A stretch of DNA of 64,000 nucleotides from Phytohabitans flavus (lineage in GTDB: Bacteria; Actinomycetota; Actinomycetes; Mycobacteriales; Micromonosporaceae). Numbering within the stretch: the first letter of the stretch is position 1; the number at the start of each line of letters is the position of its first letter. Both the position numbers and the translations under genes were made by a program. The stretch is from assembly GCF_011764545.1 (NCBI RefSeq), contig NZ_AP022870.1:6122001-6186000 (forward strand), written 5' to 3'. The notes under the pieces are model-generated. The model did no database searches, was not told where the DNA came from, and saw only the letters and a program-made list of their open reading frames with translations. Shown here piece by piece: positions 16,901-30,200 of the stretch.

Positions 16901-19900
16901 GGCGGCGGTCTCGTCCGACCAGCCGTCAGGAATGTGTGCGAGGAAGCGTTCGTCGGCGACGCCGAGCGGGCCGAACCCGCCGCCCACGATGCCCGTAACC
17001 CGGTCGCCGGCACGAAGTCCGGTCACCTCCGGTCCGACCTCGACCACGACGCCAGCGGCGTCCGAACCGGCCACGCCCATCTCGCCCGGGCGCATGCCGA
17101 GCGCGGTCAGGACGTCCCGGAAGTTCAGCCCGGCGGCACCGATCGCCACCCGTACCTCGCGTCCGGCCAGGGGCGAGACGCTTCTAGGGCGGGCACGAGC
17201 GCCAAGCCGTCGAGGCTTCCGGTCCGGGTACTGCCCAGCCGCCACGGCGTACCGGTGGGCGGTACCAGCTCCACATCGGACATCCGGGCGAGCCGGGGCA
17301 CGAATAGGGTGCCGCCGCGCGCCGCGTACTCCTGGTCGCCGCCGGGCGGAAGGGCGGGCAGGTCGGTGCCGTCCAGGTCGACGAGGACGAACCGGCCGGG
17401 CTGCTCGACCTGCGCCGACCGCACAAGGCCCCACACGGCGGCGCCGGCGAGGTCGCGTACCGGTTCGCCGCCCACGCTCACCGCTCCGCGGGTCGCGAAG
17501 ACGTAACGCCGTTCGTCGTCCAGGGCTGCTTGCAGGAGGCCGAGTACCCGTGCGGTCAGCGCGTGTACGGCGTCCGGCCCTTCGCCCTGGCCGATCGCCT
17601 CGACCACGACAGGACCGTCATCCGGGAACGGAGGCGGCAGCTCGGCCGGGACAGGTGTCCAGGTGAGTGCGAACAGCAAGTCGGTTCCACTGCGATGAGC
17701 GGCGGGCGGCCGGAGCGCGACCGACTCGACGCTCAGCACGACGGCGCCGGACGCGTCCACAGCGGACAGCGACACGGCGTCGGTGCCAGTGGCGACCAGC
17801 CGCACGCGCAGGGTCGTGGCGCCCGAGGCGTGTAGGGCCACGCCCGCCCAGTCGAACGGGAGCAGCCCGTCGCCGGTCCCGTCCACGTAAGCGATCGCGT
17901 GCAACGCCGCGTCGAGCAGCGCCGGGTGCACGCCGAACGCCTGCGGATCGGGCGCCCCATCCGGGAGCGCCACCTCCGCGAAGACCTCGCCACCGCGCCG
18001 CCATACGCCGCGCAGCCCTTGGAAGACCGGCCCGTACCCGAGGCCGCCGCCCGCCATCCGCTCGTAGAAACCACTGAGGTCAGCCGGCTCGGCACCGGCC
18101 GGGGGCCACACCGACACGTCGAAGCCGTCCGTGGCCCCGGGCTCCTGCGCGAGCGCGCCGGTCGCGTGCAGCGTCCACGGCGCGTCGACGGACTCCTCGG
18201 CACGGCCGTACACGGCCAGCTCTCGCCGGCCGCTCTCCGTCGGGCCGACCCGCACCTGCACCTGTACAGCGCCCCGCTCGGGCAGCACCAGCGGCGCGAC
18301 GAGGGTCAGACCATCGACACGGCCGTACCCGACCTCGTCCGCGGCGCGGATCGCGACCTCGACGAAGCCGGTACCGGGCAACAACACCGCACCGCCGACC
18401 GCGTGGTCCGCGAGCCAGGGGTGGGAGCGCAGCGACAGCCGGCCGGTGAAGAGCACGCCGGACCCGTCTGCGAGTTCGGCCGCCGCGCCGAGCAGCGGGT
18501 GCCGGGTGGCGTCGAGCCCCGCGGCGCGTACGTCGCCGGAGCCCGAGCCGCCCGCCGGCCAGAAACGCTCGCGCTGGAACGGGTACGTGGGCAGGTCGAC
18601 GTGTCGCGTCCCGGTGCCGGCGAAGAGCGCGGCCCAGTCCACCGGTACGCCGGCCACGTGCAGGCGGGCGAGCGCGGTGACCGCGGCGACCTCCTCCGGC
18701 CGGTCCTTGCGCAGCACCGGCGTCACCGTCGCCGTGTCCTCGCCGAGGCACTCCTGAGCCATGCTGGAGAGCGCGCCGCTCGGCCCGATCTCCAGCAGCG
18801 CGGAGACGCCCGCGTCGCGGAGCGCACCGATCCCGTCGGCGAAGCGCACCGCGCCTCGCACGTGCCGCACCCAGTAGTCCGGCGTGCACACCTCGCCGGG
18901 GGTGGCGAGCCGGCCGGAGAGGTTGGAGACCAGTGGGATCTCGGGCTCCGCATAGGACAGTCCGTCAAGGACGGTGCGCAACTCGTCCAGCATCGGCTCC
19001 ATGAGCGGAGAGTGCGAGGCGTGGGTGATCGCGAGGCGAGAAGTCTTGCGCCCGTCGGCCGCGAAGCCGCCGGTCACCTCGAGCACCGCGGACTCTTCGC
19101 CGGCCACCACCACCGATGTCGGGCTGTTGATCGCGGCGATCGACGCGAACGCCTCGCGACCGACCAGGAGCGGGGCGACCTCCGCCTCGGTCGCCTGCAC
19201 CGCCACCATCGCTCCGCCCGGCGGGAGCGCCTGCATCAGTCGGGAGCGGGCGGCGACAAGCCGGCACGCGTCGGCCAGCGAGAAGACGCCGGCCAGGTGC
19301 GCGGCGACTACCTCGCCGTTCGAGTGCCCGCCGAGGTAGTCGGCCCGGACGCCGAGCGACTCCATCAGCCGGTACAGGGAAACCTGGAGTGCGAACAGGG
19401 CGGGCAGCGCGAGCCCCATCTGGTTGAGCAGGTCCTGGTTCGTGCCCCACACCACGTCCCGCAGCGGCCGGGCAAGGTGCGGGTCGAGCCCGGCGACCAC
19501 CTCGTCGAAGGCACGCGCGAAGACCGGGAAGCGCTCGTACAGCTCACGGCCCATGTCGAGCCGCTGTCCCCCGCCGCCGGAGAAGAGCATCCCGAGCGAC
19601 GGCTCAGCCGCGACGCCACGGGCGATCTCCGGCATACCCTCCTCGCAGCCGAGCAGTACCGCCCGGTACGGCAGCTGGGCTCGGCCGGTAGCGAGCGCCC
19701 GTCCGATGTCGACAATCGCCGGGGCGGGAAGCGCCCGGAGCTGGGTGAGCTGTGCGTCGAGGGCCGCATCGCCCTTCGCCGCGACGATCCACGGCACGGC
19801 GGCTGGCACGGGTGCGGCCTCGGGCTCCGCATCGGTGGCCGAAACCTGCTCCAGGATCACGTGGGCGTTCGTGCCGCTGATGCCGAACGACGAGACACCC

Positions 19901-21207
19901 GCCCGCCATGGACGGTCGACATCGGGCCATGGCGCCGGCTCGGTCAGCAGCTCGACGCCACCCGCCGTCCAGTCCACATGCGACGACGGCGCATCCACGT
20001 GCAGCGTCTTGGGTACAAGACCGTGCCGCAGCGCGAGCACCATCTTCATCACGCCCGCTACGCCGGCGGCGGCCTGGGCGTGGCCGATGTTCGACTTGAT
20101 GGAGCCGAGCAGAAGCGGACGCTCCCGGTCCTGCCCGTACGTGGCGAGCAGTGCCTGCGCCTCGATGGGGTCGCCGAGCGTGGTACCGGTACCGTGCGCC
20201 TCGACAGCGTCGACGTCCGCCGGTGAGAGGCTGGCATTGGCGAGCGCGGCCCGGATCACCCGCTGCTGCGACGGGCCGTTGGGCGCGGAAAGACCGTTGG
20301 ATGCGCCATCCTGGTTGACCGCCGAGCCGCGCACCACCGCGAGTACCGGGTGTCCGAGCCGCCGGGCGTCGGAGAGCCGCTCCACGACGAGTACGCCGAC
20401 GCCCTCGGACCAGCCCGTGCCGTCAGCGGCCTCGGCGAACGCCTTGCACCGGCCGTCCGGCGCCAGCCCTCCCTGGCGGGAGAACTCGACGAAGACGAGC
20501 AGGTCGGCGAAGACCATCGCACCGCCGACGAGGGCGAGCGAGCATTCGTCGTTCCGCAGCGCCTGGACGGCAAGGTGGAGTGCGACCAGGGACGAGGAGC
20601 AGGCGGTGTCGATGGTGACCGCGGGTCCTTCGAGGCCGAACGTGTAGGCCAGCCGGCCGGACATCACGCTGCCCGTGGTGCCGGTCAGGACGAACCCTTC
20701 GGACTCCTCTGAGAGGAGCGAGTCGTACCCCGTACCGCAGGCACCGACGAACACGCCGGTCCGGCTGCCGCGCAGGCTGGTAGCGTCGATGCCGGCCCGT
20801 TCGATGGCCTCCCACGAGGTCTCAAGCAGCAGCCGCTGCTGGGGCTCCATGGCGAGAGCCTCGCGCGGAGAGAGGCCGAAGAAGCTGGCGTCGAACCCGG
20901 CGACATCGTCGACGAAGCCGCCCTCGTGCGTGGCCGAGCGGGACTTGCCGTCCGCGCCGAAGAGCCTGTCGAGGTCGAAGCCGCGGTCGGTGGGAAACTC
21001 CCCGATGCCGTCCCGCCCTTCGGCGACGAGCCGCCACAGGTCCTCCGGTGTCCGCACACCGCCGGGGAAGCGGCAGGCCATACCGGCGATCGCGATGGGC
21101 TCGCGGTTGCGCGACTCGAGTTCGTCCACCCGCTGGCGGGCACGCTTGAGGTCGACGGTGACCCGCCTCAGGTACTCGACGACTTTGTCCTGCTGGTCTT
21201 CGGGCAC
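10911..21207 (-). CDS. Modular type I PKS (PKS-B), modules 3-4, two apparent frameshifts
   Basis: Domain order is KS-AT-DH-ER-KR-ACP then KS-AT-KR-ACP, with a class 1 N-terminal docking coil (EDQQDKVVEYLRRV) and a C-terminal helical docking segment ending at TAG 10911. The preferred start is GTG 21207, with GAGGAC seven bases upstream. A GTG at 21252 overlaps the PKS-C stop as GTGA but lacks a Shine-Dalgarno sequence. The conserved reading frame changes near 17180 and at 12298-12301. Adding one base at each place gives exactly 3432 residues. The first AT is atypical (GGGGQ, GHSNGE, HASH) and the second is malonyl-type (HAFH). The DH, ER and KR of module 3 all keep catalytic motifs. The protein sits between PKS-C and PKS-A and probably receives the chain from C. 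Confidence 0.94.
11140..15192 (-). other. PKS module 4: KS-AT(malonyl)-KR(B-type)-ACP
   Basis: KS runs from about 15192 to 13930 (Cys near 14690). AT runs from about 13685 to 12830, with GHSIGE near 13420 and HAFH near 13145. There is no DH. KR runs from about 12195 to 11680, with VLDDGM near 11925-11940 and NYCAAN near 11760. ACP runs from about 11400 to 11140, where the Ser motif reads LGMTSL instead of LGFDSL. The predicted output is a beta-hydroxyl. Confidence 0.86.
12298..12301 (-). other. Apparent -1 frameshift in PKS-B (KR of module 4)
   Basis: A run of four C should be five. Upstream frame ends with AAARAGAIP while conserved KR sequence (GDPQLAIRAG) continues in the next frame. Confidence 0.85.
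15900..16890 (-). repeat. ER/KR homologous tract, copy 1 (PKS-B module 3)
   Basis: This stretch matches 22140-23130 at a constant offset of 6240 bp. The best part, 16265-16460, differs from its partner at only a few bases over about 190 bp. The identity includes silent positions, so recent conversion between modules is likely. Confidence 0.8.
17175..17187 (-). other. Apparent -1 frameshift in PKS-B (start of ER, module 3)
   Basis: Reading GLALVPALEA continues as SPLAGREVRV only if one base is added here. The exact base is less certain than at the other sites. Confidence 0.8.
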
Positions 21208-21248
21208 TTGTCCGTCCTCGTCACGCGGGGTGGGAATGCTGCGGCTCC

Positions 21249-24200
21249 TCACGAGAGGGTGAGTTCGTCATCGATGATGTCGAGCAACTCGTCAAGAGAG
21301 GCCGACCTGATGTCCTCTTCGGACGCCTTGCCGGCCGGCACCGGTACTGACTGCCGCAGCTTCGCGGCCATCCGCTCCAGGCGGTCGGCGAGGTCCTGCG
21401 GATCGCATCCGTCCACACCGGACGACAGGAGCGCGGCCTCCAGCCGGTCCACCTCGTCGGCGATGGAGGCCGCCGGCGCCTCCTCGACCATGAGGTTGGC
21501 CAGCAGGAAGTCCGCGACTGCGTGCGGGGTCGGGTAGTCGAAGACGAGCGTCGTGGGCAGTCGTAGGCCGGAGAGCCCGTTGAGCCGGTTGCGCAGCTCG
21601 ACAGAGGTGAGCGAGTCGAAGCCGAGCGCCCGGAACTCGATGTCCGAGCCGACCGCCTCGATCCCGCTGTGCCCGAGCACGGCTGCCGCCTCGCCGCGTA
21701 CGACCTCGAGCGCGGTCCGGGTGCGTTCCGCCTTGCGCAGCCCTGACAGCCGCTGGGCGAGCGAGACAGTTGTCGCGGCGTGGCCGTTGGCGGCCGCCCG
21801 GCGGCCGGTCTTCACGAGCGCCCGGAGCAGCGACGGCACCTCGGGAAGCGCGCGGAGCGCGGACAGGTCGAGCGCCATCGGGACGACGTTTGCCTCGTCG
21901 AGGCCGAGCGCGGCGTCGAACATGGCCAAGCCCTCGTCGACGCTGAGCGGCGGCAGGCCGGCCCGCGCCATCCTTTCCATGTCGGCGTCGGTTAGGCCGC
22001 TGGTCATCCCGGTGCCCTGCGCCCAAGCACCCCACGCCAGCGATATGGCGGGAAGGCCGAGGGCCCGGCGGTGCGCGGCGAGGCCGTCGAGGAAGGAGTT
22101 GCCGGCGGCGTAGTTCGCCTGGCCGGCGCTCCCCATGACGCCGGCGGACGACGAGTAGAGGACGAAGGCGGCGAGGTCTGAGTCACGGGTCAGCTCGTGC
22201 AGATGCCATGCCGCATCCACCTTCGGCCGCAACACAGTGGACAGCCGCTCCGGCGTCAACGACTCAAGCAAGCCGTCATCCAGCAGGCCCGCCGTGTGCA
22301 CGACCGCGGTCAACCGACGCCCATTCAAAACGACGGCTAGTGCATCCCGATCGGCCACATCACAGGCGACGACCTCGACATCCGCACCGAGCCCGATCAG
22401 CTCGGCCCGCAATCCGGCCGCATCTGGCGCGTCCAGACCGCGGCGGCTGGTCAGCAGCAGCTTCCGCACCCCACGCCGTACCACCAGATGCCGCGCCAGC
22501 TCACCACCCAGACCACCAGTCCCACCGGTGATGAGCACGACGCCGTCCGGATCCCAGGCACGAGGCATGGTCAGCACAATCTTGCCGACATGCTTGGCCA
22601 TACTCATGAACCGGAACGCCTCACCAGCCCGCCGCACATCCCACGACGTCACCGGCAACGGCCGCAACACACCACGGCCAAACAGCTCCAGCAGCTCGGC
22701 GAGCATCGATCCGATCCGCACGGGACCGGCGTCGGCCAGGTCGAACGGGCTGTACACCAGACCGGGCAGGTCTTCGGCACGGCGGATGTCGGTCTTGCCC
22801 ATCTCCAGGAACCGGCCGCCCGGTCCGAGCAGCCCCACCGACGCGTCCACGAACTCACCGGCCAGCGAGTTCAGCACCACATCGACCTTCGGGAAGCGGG
22901 TAGCGAACTTCAGCGAACGCGACGACGCGATGTGCTCGTCATCGAGCCCCAACGACCGCAACGCGTCCCACTTGCCCTCACTCGCCGTTGCGAAGACCTC
23001 CGCACCCAGGTGCTGCGCGAGCTGAATCGCCGCCATACCCACACCACCCGCACCGGCGTGGACAAGCAACCTCTCCCCTGGCTTCAACCCAGCCAGGTCC
23101 ACGAGGCCGTAATACGCGGTCAGGAAGACAAGCGGTACGGAGGCAGCCGTCGTGTCCGTCCACTGTGGCGGTACGAAGCCGAGCTGCCGAGCGTCGGTGA
23201 TCGCCAGCGGGCCGAAGCCGTCATCGACAAGGCCCATGACCCGGTCGCCAACCCGAAGGCCGGTCACCTCCGGGCCGGCCTCCACGACCGTGCCGGCCGC
23301 CTCGGCGCCGAAGACCCGCACGTCGCCGGGATACATGCCGAGCGCGGTGAGGACATCGCGGAAGTTCAGGCCGGCGGCGCCGACCGCCACGCGCACCTCG
23401 TGCGCGGCGAGTGGGCGGGCGGACTCCGGTGACGGTACGAGCGCAAGGGAGTCGAGGCTGCCGGCGCGTACGCTCTCCAGCCGCCACGGCCCGTCGACCG
23501 GCGGGACGAGCGCCTGCCCCGATGTAGCACGTACCAGGCGTCCGGCGTGGACGGTGCCATCGCGGACCACGGCCTGCGTCTCACCGGCGGCGAGCAGGCC
23601 GGAGACGAGGGCAGCCACCGATTCCAAGCCGCCGCCGTCGGTCACGTCGACAAGCAGCAGGCGGCCGGGCTGCTCCTCCTGCGCGGCGCGCACAAGTCCC
23701 CACACTGCCGCTGCGGCCGGGTCGGCACCGGTGGTCGCACCGCGGGTCACCACCGCGAGGCGCGCGTCGCCGTACCGATCGCCATCCAGCCACTCCTGAA
23801 CCGTGCCGAGCGCGGCGGCGGTCAGCCGCCGCACGGACGTCGGAGACACGTCGAGGTCGCCGGCGACCGGGTACAGCACCACGTCCGGTACCGGATCGAC
23901 GAGGTCGGCAGGGGAGCCGGTAAGCACCGCCCAGCGTGGCTCGGCGGCCGGCTCGACGGGCAGCGCGGTCCAGTCGAGCCGGTACAGCGAGTCGGCGCCG
24001 TCCGGTGCGCGGTGCAACTCCTCGGCGTGCATCACCCGAAGTGCCAGCCGGTCCACTGTGGCCACCGGGCCGCCGGCCGCGTCCGCGACGGCGAGCGCGA
24101 GCGCGTTCTGCCCGGCCGAGGTCAGCCGGACCCGCAGCGCGGCGGCGCCCGAGGCGTGGAGGGCGACGCCCTCCCAGGCGAACGGCAGCGCCCCGGCGGC

Positions 24201-27200
24201 CACTCCGAGGTCGACCACGCCGGCGGCGTGCAGGGCGGCGTCGAGAAGCGCGGGGTGCAGTCCGTACGCCCCGGCTTCCCCGGCCGTATCGGGCAGCTCG
24301 ATCTCGGCGAAGACCTCGCCACTGCGCCGCCACACCGCGCGCAGCCCCTGGAACGCGGGACCGTAGTGGGAGCCGGACTCGGCGAAGGTCTCGTAGCAAC
24401 CGGTGATGTCCACCGCCTCGGCCCCGGCGGGCGGCCAGGAGGCGGCGTCGAATGTGGACTGTGTCGCGCCGGAGCCGAGCGTGCCGGAGGCGTGCTGGGT
24501 CCAGGCGGCGCCCGGCGCGTCGGCCGGACGGGAGTGTATGCCGACCGGGCGCCGGCCGTGCTCCTCGGCGCCGACCCGCACCTGCACAAGTACCGCGCCC
24601 TGGTCGGGCAGTACCAGCGGCGCCGCGAGCGTCAGTTCCTCCACCCGGTCGCAGCCGGCCTCGTCGGCCGCGCGGACCGCGAGGTCGAGCAGAGCGGTAC
24701 CGGGCACGAGCACCGAGCCGAGCACGGCGTGGTCGCGCAGCCACGGGTGTGCCTGCGCGGAGAGACGTCCGGTGAGCACGATCCCTTCGCCGCCGGCGAG
24801 GTCCACCGCGCCGCCGAGCAGCGGGTGGCCGGCGGGGGCCAGGCCGAGTGCGGCCGCGTCGACCGGGCCGGCCGAGGCCTCCGGCCAGAACCGCTCATGC
24901 AGGAACGCGTGCGTCGGCACGTCGACCCGCCGCGCGCCGGTGCCCGCGTAGAGGGCGGGCCAGTCGACCGGTACCCCGGTCACGTGCAGCTTGGCGAGGG
25001 CGGTGACGGCGCTGGCCTCTTCAGGTCGGTCGCGGCGCAGGACCGGTACGACGGTGGCGTCGTCGGGCAGCGACTCGGCGGCCATCCCGGCGAGCACGCC
25101 GTCCGGGCCGAGCTCCAGATAGGTGGTGACGCCGGCGCCGCGCAGCGCGCTGATCCCGTCGGCGAAACGGACCGCTTCGCGCACGTGGCGCACCCAATAT
25201 TCAGGGAACGTCACGTCGCCGCTCGCCACGAACGGGATGCGGGGCGGGACGAAGGACAGTTCGCGTACAACCGCACGAAAGTCGTCCAGCATCGGGTCCA
25301 TCAGCGGCGAGTGGAACGCGTGCGACACCCGGAGCCGGGAGGTCTTGGCGAAGCCGGCGGCGATCGCGAGGACGGCGCCTTCCTCACCGGCGACGACGAC
25401 CGACGAAGGGCCGTTCACCGCCGCGATCGACACGCTTTCGGTGAGCAGGGGCAGCACCTCGTCCTCGGTGGCTTGCACGGCCACCATCGCGCCGCCGGCC
25501 GGCAGCGCGTGCATCAGCGCGGCCCGAGCCGTGACGAGCCGGGCGGCGTCCACGAGCGAGAGGACGCCGGACACGTGTGCGGCGGCGACCTCGCCGATCG
25601 AGTGGCCGGCGACGTGGCCGGGCCGGATGCCGAGCGACTCCACCAGCCGGAAGAGGGCTACTTCGACGGCGAAGATGGCCGGCTGCGCCCAGCCTGTCCG
25701 GTTGAGCAGGTCGGGGTCGTCGCCCCACATCACGTCCCGCAGGCCGGGGTCCAGGTGGTCCAACGCCTCGTCCAGCGCCCGCGCGAAGACCGGGAACCGG
25801 CCGTACAGTTCGCGCCCCATCCCGAGTCGCTGCGAGCCCTGGCCGGTGAAGAGGACCGCGAGGCCGCCGGGGCGCACGGTGCCTCGGGCCACCTCGGCGA
25901 GCCCTTCGGGACCGGCCAGCAGTACCGCGCGGTGCGCGAAGCTTGAGCGGCCGGTCAGCGAGAGGCCTACGTCCACCGCCGCGGAATCCGTCGTGGCGGC
26001 GAACGACCGGAGACGTTCCAGCTGCGCGTCCAGCCCGGACGGTGTCTTGGCGGAGACCGGCCAGGCGGCGACGGCCGGCTTAACGGTGGCTGGTTCGACC
26101 GCCTCGGCCCGCTGCGGCGCCTGCTCGATGATGACGTGGGCGTTGGTACCGCTGACGCCGAACGAGGAGACGCCCGCCCGGCGGAGCCGCCCGCTCTCCG
26201 GCCACGCCGTCGGCTCGGTGATGAGCCGGACGTCGCCCGTGCTCCAGTCCACATGCGACGACGGACGTTCGGCGTAGAGGGTCTTCGGTGCGACCCCGTG
26301 CCGCATCGCCATGATCATCTTGATCACACCGGCGGCACCGGCCGCGGCCTGAGTGTGGCCGACGTTCGACTTGACCGAGCCGAGCAGCAGCGGCCGCTCC
26401 CGGTCCCGCCCGTACGTGGCGAGGATCGCCTGCGCCTCTATCGGGTCGCCGAGTGAAGTACCGGTACCGTGCGCCTCCACCACATCGACGTCCGTTGTGG
26501 ACAGCCCACCGCTGGCCAGGGCCTGAAGGATGACCCGTTGCTGGGCGAGGCCATTTGGCGCGGTGAGACCGTTGGAGGCGCCGTCCTGGTTGATGGCCGA
26601 GCCGCGGAGCACCGCCAGGATCCGGTGCCCGCTGCGGAGTGCGTCGGACTCGCGCTCCAGCACGAGCATGCCGATCCCCTCGGACCAGCCAACACCGTTG
26701 GCATCGTCGGAGAACGCCTTGCACCGGCCGTCCGCCGACAGGCCACGCTGCCGGGAAAAGTCGATGAACGTCTCCGGTGTGGACATCACGGTGACCCCGC
26801 CGGCCAGCGCCATGTCGCACTCGCCCGCGCGGAGCGCCTGCACGGCGAGGTGCATGGCGACGAGCGACGACGAGCAGGCGGTGTCGACGGTGACCGCCGG
26901 GCCTTCGAAGCCGAACGTGTACGACACCCGGCCGGACGCCACGCTCGCCGCGCTGCCGTTGCCGAGGAACCCTTCGAGATCCTTGCTGCCGAGGAGCCGG
27001 TAGTCGTTGTACATGACACCGGCGAACACCCCGGTCTGGCTGCCACGCAGGGCCACCGGATCGATCCCGGCGCGCTCCATCGCCTCCCACGAGACCTCCA
27101 GCAGCAGCCGCTGCTGCGAGTCTGTCGCGGTCGCCTCGCGTGGGCTCATGCCGAAGAATCCGGGGTCGAAGCTGGCCGCGTCGTGCAGGAAGCCGCCCTC

Positions 27201-30200
27201 CCGGGTGTACGAGGTGCCGGCATGGTCGGGGTTCGGGTCGTAGAGCGTGTCCAGGTCCCAGCCCCGATCGGTGGGGAACTCGGTGATCGCGTCGATCCCG
27301 TCGCTCACCAGCCGCCACAGGTCCTCCGGCGAGGTGACTCCGCCGGGGAAGCGGCATGCCATCCCGACCACGACGACCGGGTCGTTGGCCGCGCTCGCCC
27401 GCACCTTCGCCGGTACGCGCACGGCGGCGTCCACACCGGACAGCTCGCCGAGGAGGTACGCGGCGAGTGCCTGCACGGTCGGGTAGTCGAAGACCAGCGT
27501 GGCCGGCAGCCGCAGCCCGGTGGTCGCGTGCAGGCGGTTGCGCAGCTCGACCGAGGTCAGGGAGTCGAAGCCGAGGTCGTTGAAGGTGCGGTCCGGCTCC
27601 ACCGCCGCCGCGTCCGCGTGGCCGAGCACCTGGGCGACCTGCCCGCGCAGGAGGTCGACGAGTACGTCCGCCCGCTCCGCCTCGTCCACGAGGGACAGTT
27701 GCCGCGCCAGTCCCTGCGCCTCCCGGCTGGTGGCTCGGCGCGCCGGTTGGCGGACCAGCCCACGCAGTACGGCCGGCACCTCCCCCGTTCCCCGGATGGC
27801 GGCGAGGTCGAGCCGCGCGGGCATCACTACGGGTTCGCCGGTGGCCAGCGCGGCGTCGAAGAGCGCGAGGCCCTGCGCGACCGGGATCGGCGGCAGGCCG
27901 GCACGAGCCATCCGCTCCACGTCCGCCGCACCGAGCCCGGCCATCATGCCGACCTCGGCGTCCCACGGCCCCAGGCCAGCGACGCGGCCGGGAGACCCAG
28001 CCTGCGCCGGTGTGCGGCGAGCCCGTCGAGGAACGCGTTGCCCGCCGCGTAGTTGCCCTGCCCGGCGCCGCCGAACGTGCCGGCGAGCGAGGAAAAGACC
28101 ACGAACGCCGACAGGTCGCGATCGCGGGTCAGCTCGTGCAGGTGCCAGGCGGCGTCTACCTTCGGCCGGAGCACGGCGGCGAGCCGCTCTGGGGTGAGAG
28201 AGGCGATCACACCGTCGTCCAGCACGCCGGCGGTGTGCACGACCGCACCGACTGAGTGCTGGCTCAGCAGGGCGGCAAGCGCGTCACGGTCGGTCACGTC
28301 GCACGCCTCGACCTCGGCGCGCGCGCCCAGCCCGGCAAGCTCGGTGACGAGTTCGGCCGCGCCGTTCGCGTCCGGGCCGCGCCGGCTCGCGAGCACGAGG
28401 TCCCGTACACCGTGGGCGGTCACCAGATGGCGGGCGATGGCGGCGCCGAGCCCGCCGGTGCCGCCAGTCACGAGCACCGGGCCGCGCCACTCGACCGGGT
28501 CATCGGTCGCGCGGATCCGGGCCAGTCGGGGTGCGAGTACCTCGCCGGCGACGATCCGGACCTCCGGCTCTCCGGTCGCGAGTGCGGCGAGAAGCGTTGC
28601 GCCCTCGGCGGGCTCAGCGAGGTCAACGAGGCCGAACGCGCCGGGGTTTTCCGCCTGGGCGGCCCGCACCAGGCCCCACGCGGCGGCCGCGGCGACGTCG
28701 GTGCCATCGGTCGCGCCCCGCCCCACGAATACCAGCCGCGCGCCGGCTGGCCGTTCGTCGGCAAGCCACGCCTGGAGCAGGCCGAGCACTCGGGCCGTCT
28801 CGTCGTGCGCGGCCGCTGGACGGTAGGTGGTGAGGTCGCCGGCGAGTGGCGCGAGCACCACGTCAGCGGGCAGGGCGTCGCCCAGGTCCGAAGCGACCCG
28901 CGCGTTTACGCCGTCGAGGCTCCCGAGTATCACGACGTCCTCGGGTATCGGCTCGGTGCGTGGTACCGGCGTCCACTCCACACGCCACAGGTGGTCCTCG
29001 GCCGCGCCCGCCGCAAGGCCGGCAGGCGCGGGACGCTGTACGAGCGAGTCGGCCGACAGCACCGGCTGTCCACTCAGGTCAGTCGTGACAAGCCGTAGTG
29101 AGTCCGGGCCGGTACGGGCCAGGCGGACTCGCAGCGCCGTGGCGCCGGCCGCGTGCAGCGTCACGTTGGTCCAGGAGAACGGGAGCGTAGCGGCCGTCTC
29201 CGCCTCGCCGGCGAGGGCGTACGCGTGGAGCGCACCGTCGAGCAGCGCCGGGTGCACCTCGAAGGCATCGGCACGGTCCGCGTCGGGCAGCCGGATCTCG
29301 GCGTACACGTCGTCGCCGTGCCGCCACGCGGCGGTCAGGCAGCGGAACGCGGGCCCGTACTCGTATCCGGCCTCCGCCAGGCGGTCGTAGCCGCCGTCCA
29401 GGTCGACCGGAACCGCGTCGCCCGGCGGGTCGCAGAGGTCCGGGGCGAGCGGCGGCGAGCCGGTGGCGAGGGCACCGCTGGCGTGGCGGATCCACTCGCC
29501 GTCACCGGGCCGTCGCGAGTGGATAGTCACGCCGCGGGTGCCAGTGGTGTCCGGTCCGTCCACCACCACCTGTAGCGAAACGTCCACGCTCTCCGCCAGG
29601 ACGAGTGGTGCTTCAAGCACCAGCTCGGCAACGCGTGCGCAGCCGACCTCCTCGCCGGCTCGGATCGCCAGCTCGAGGAATGCCGTGCCGGGTACCAGCG
29701 TGGCGCCGAGGATGCGGTGGTCGGCTAGCCACGGCTGGCCGAGACGGGAGACGGTACCGGTGAACACGACGCCACCCGCACCGGCCACGTCTACCGCGCC
29801 ACTGAGGATCGGGTGGGCCAGCGCGGAAGGGCCAGCGCCGGGTGGGGTGCGGAGCCAGTACGCCGTGCGCCGGAAGGGATACGTGGGCAGGTCCACCCGG
29901 CGGGCGCCACGACCGGCGAAGTATGCCGTCCAGTCCGGCCCGGAGCCGCGGACATGCAGGGCGGCGAGCGCATCGGTCAGCGCCTCGGCCTCGTCCTGTC
30001 CGGCACGCAGGGCCGGCAGTGCCAAGCCGTCCGGCAGCCCTTCGGCCACCATCGCGGAAAGCACGGCGTCCGCGCCGAGCTCCAGCACCGAGGTGACGCC
30101 GTCCTTGCCTAGGGCATTCACCGCGTCGGCGAAGCGCACCGACTCCCGGGCCTGGCGCACCCAGTACTCCGGCGTGCCCAGCTCCGCGGCCGAGACCCGC

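Larger units (their letters stand above)
15240..21095 (-). other. PKS module 3: KS-AT(atypical)-DH-ER-KR-ACP, fully reducing
   Basis: KS runs from about 21095 to 19850 (Cys near 20610). AT runs from about 19595 to 18740 and has unusual motifs: FSGGGGQ at 19570-19590, MGLALPALFA, GHSNGE at 19312-19332, HASH near 19015. DH runs from about 18510 to 17690, with DHAVGG and LLDAALHA intact. ER runs from about 17180 to 16335, with the NADPH motif HAGAGGVGMAA at 16783-16820. KR runs from about 16310 to 15760 (LDD, NYAAGN). ACP runs from about 15500 to 15240. The predicted output is a saturated unit carrying whatever branch the AT selects. Confidence 0.88.

Noticed and set aside
20700..21252. GTG 21252 as start of PKS-B by GTGA overlap with the PKS-C stop
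   Set aside because: No Shine-Dalgarno sequence precedes it. GTG 21207 has GAGGAC at good spacing and gives the usual docking-helix start. Kept as an alternative only.
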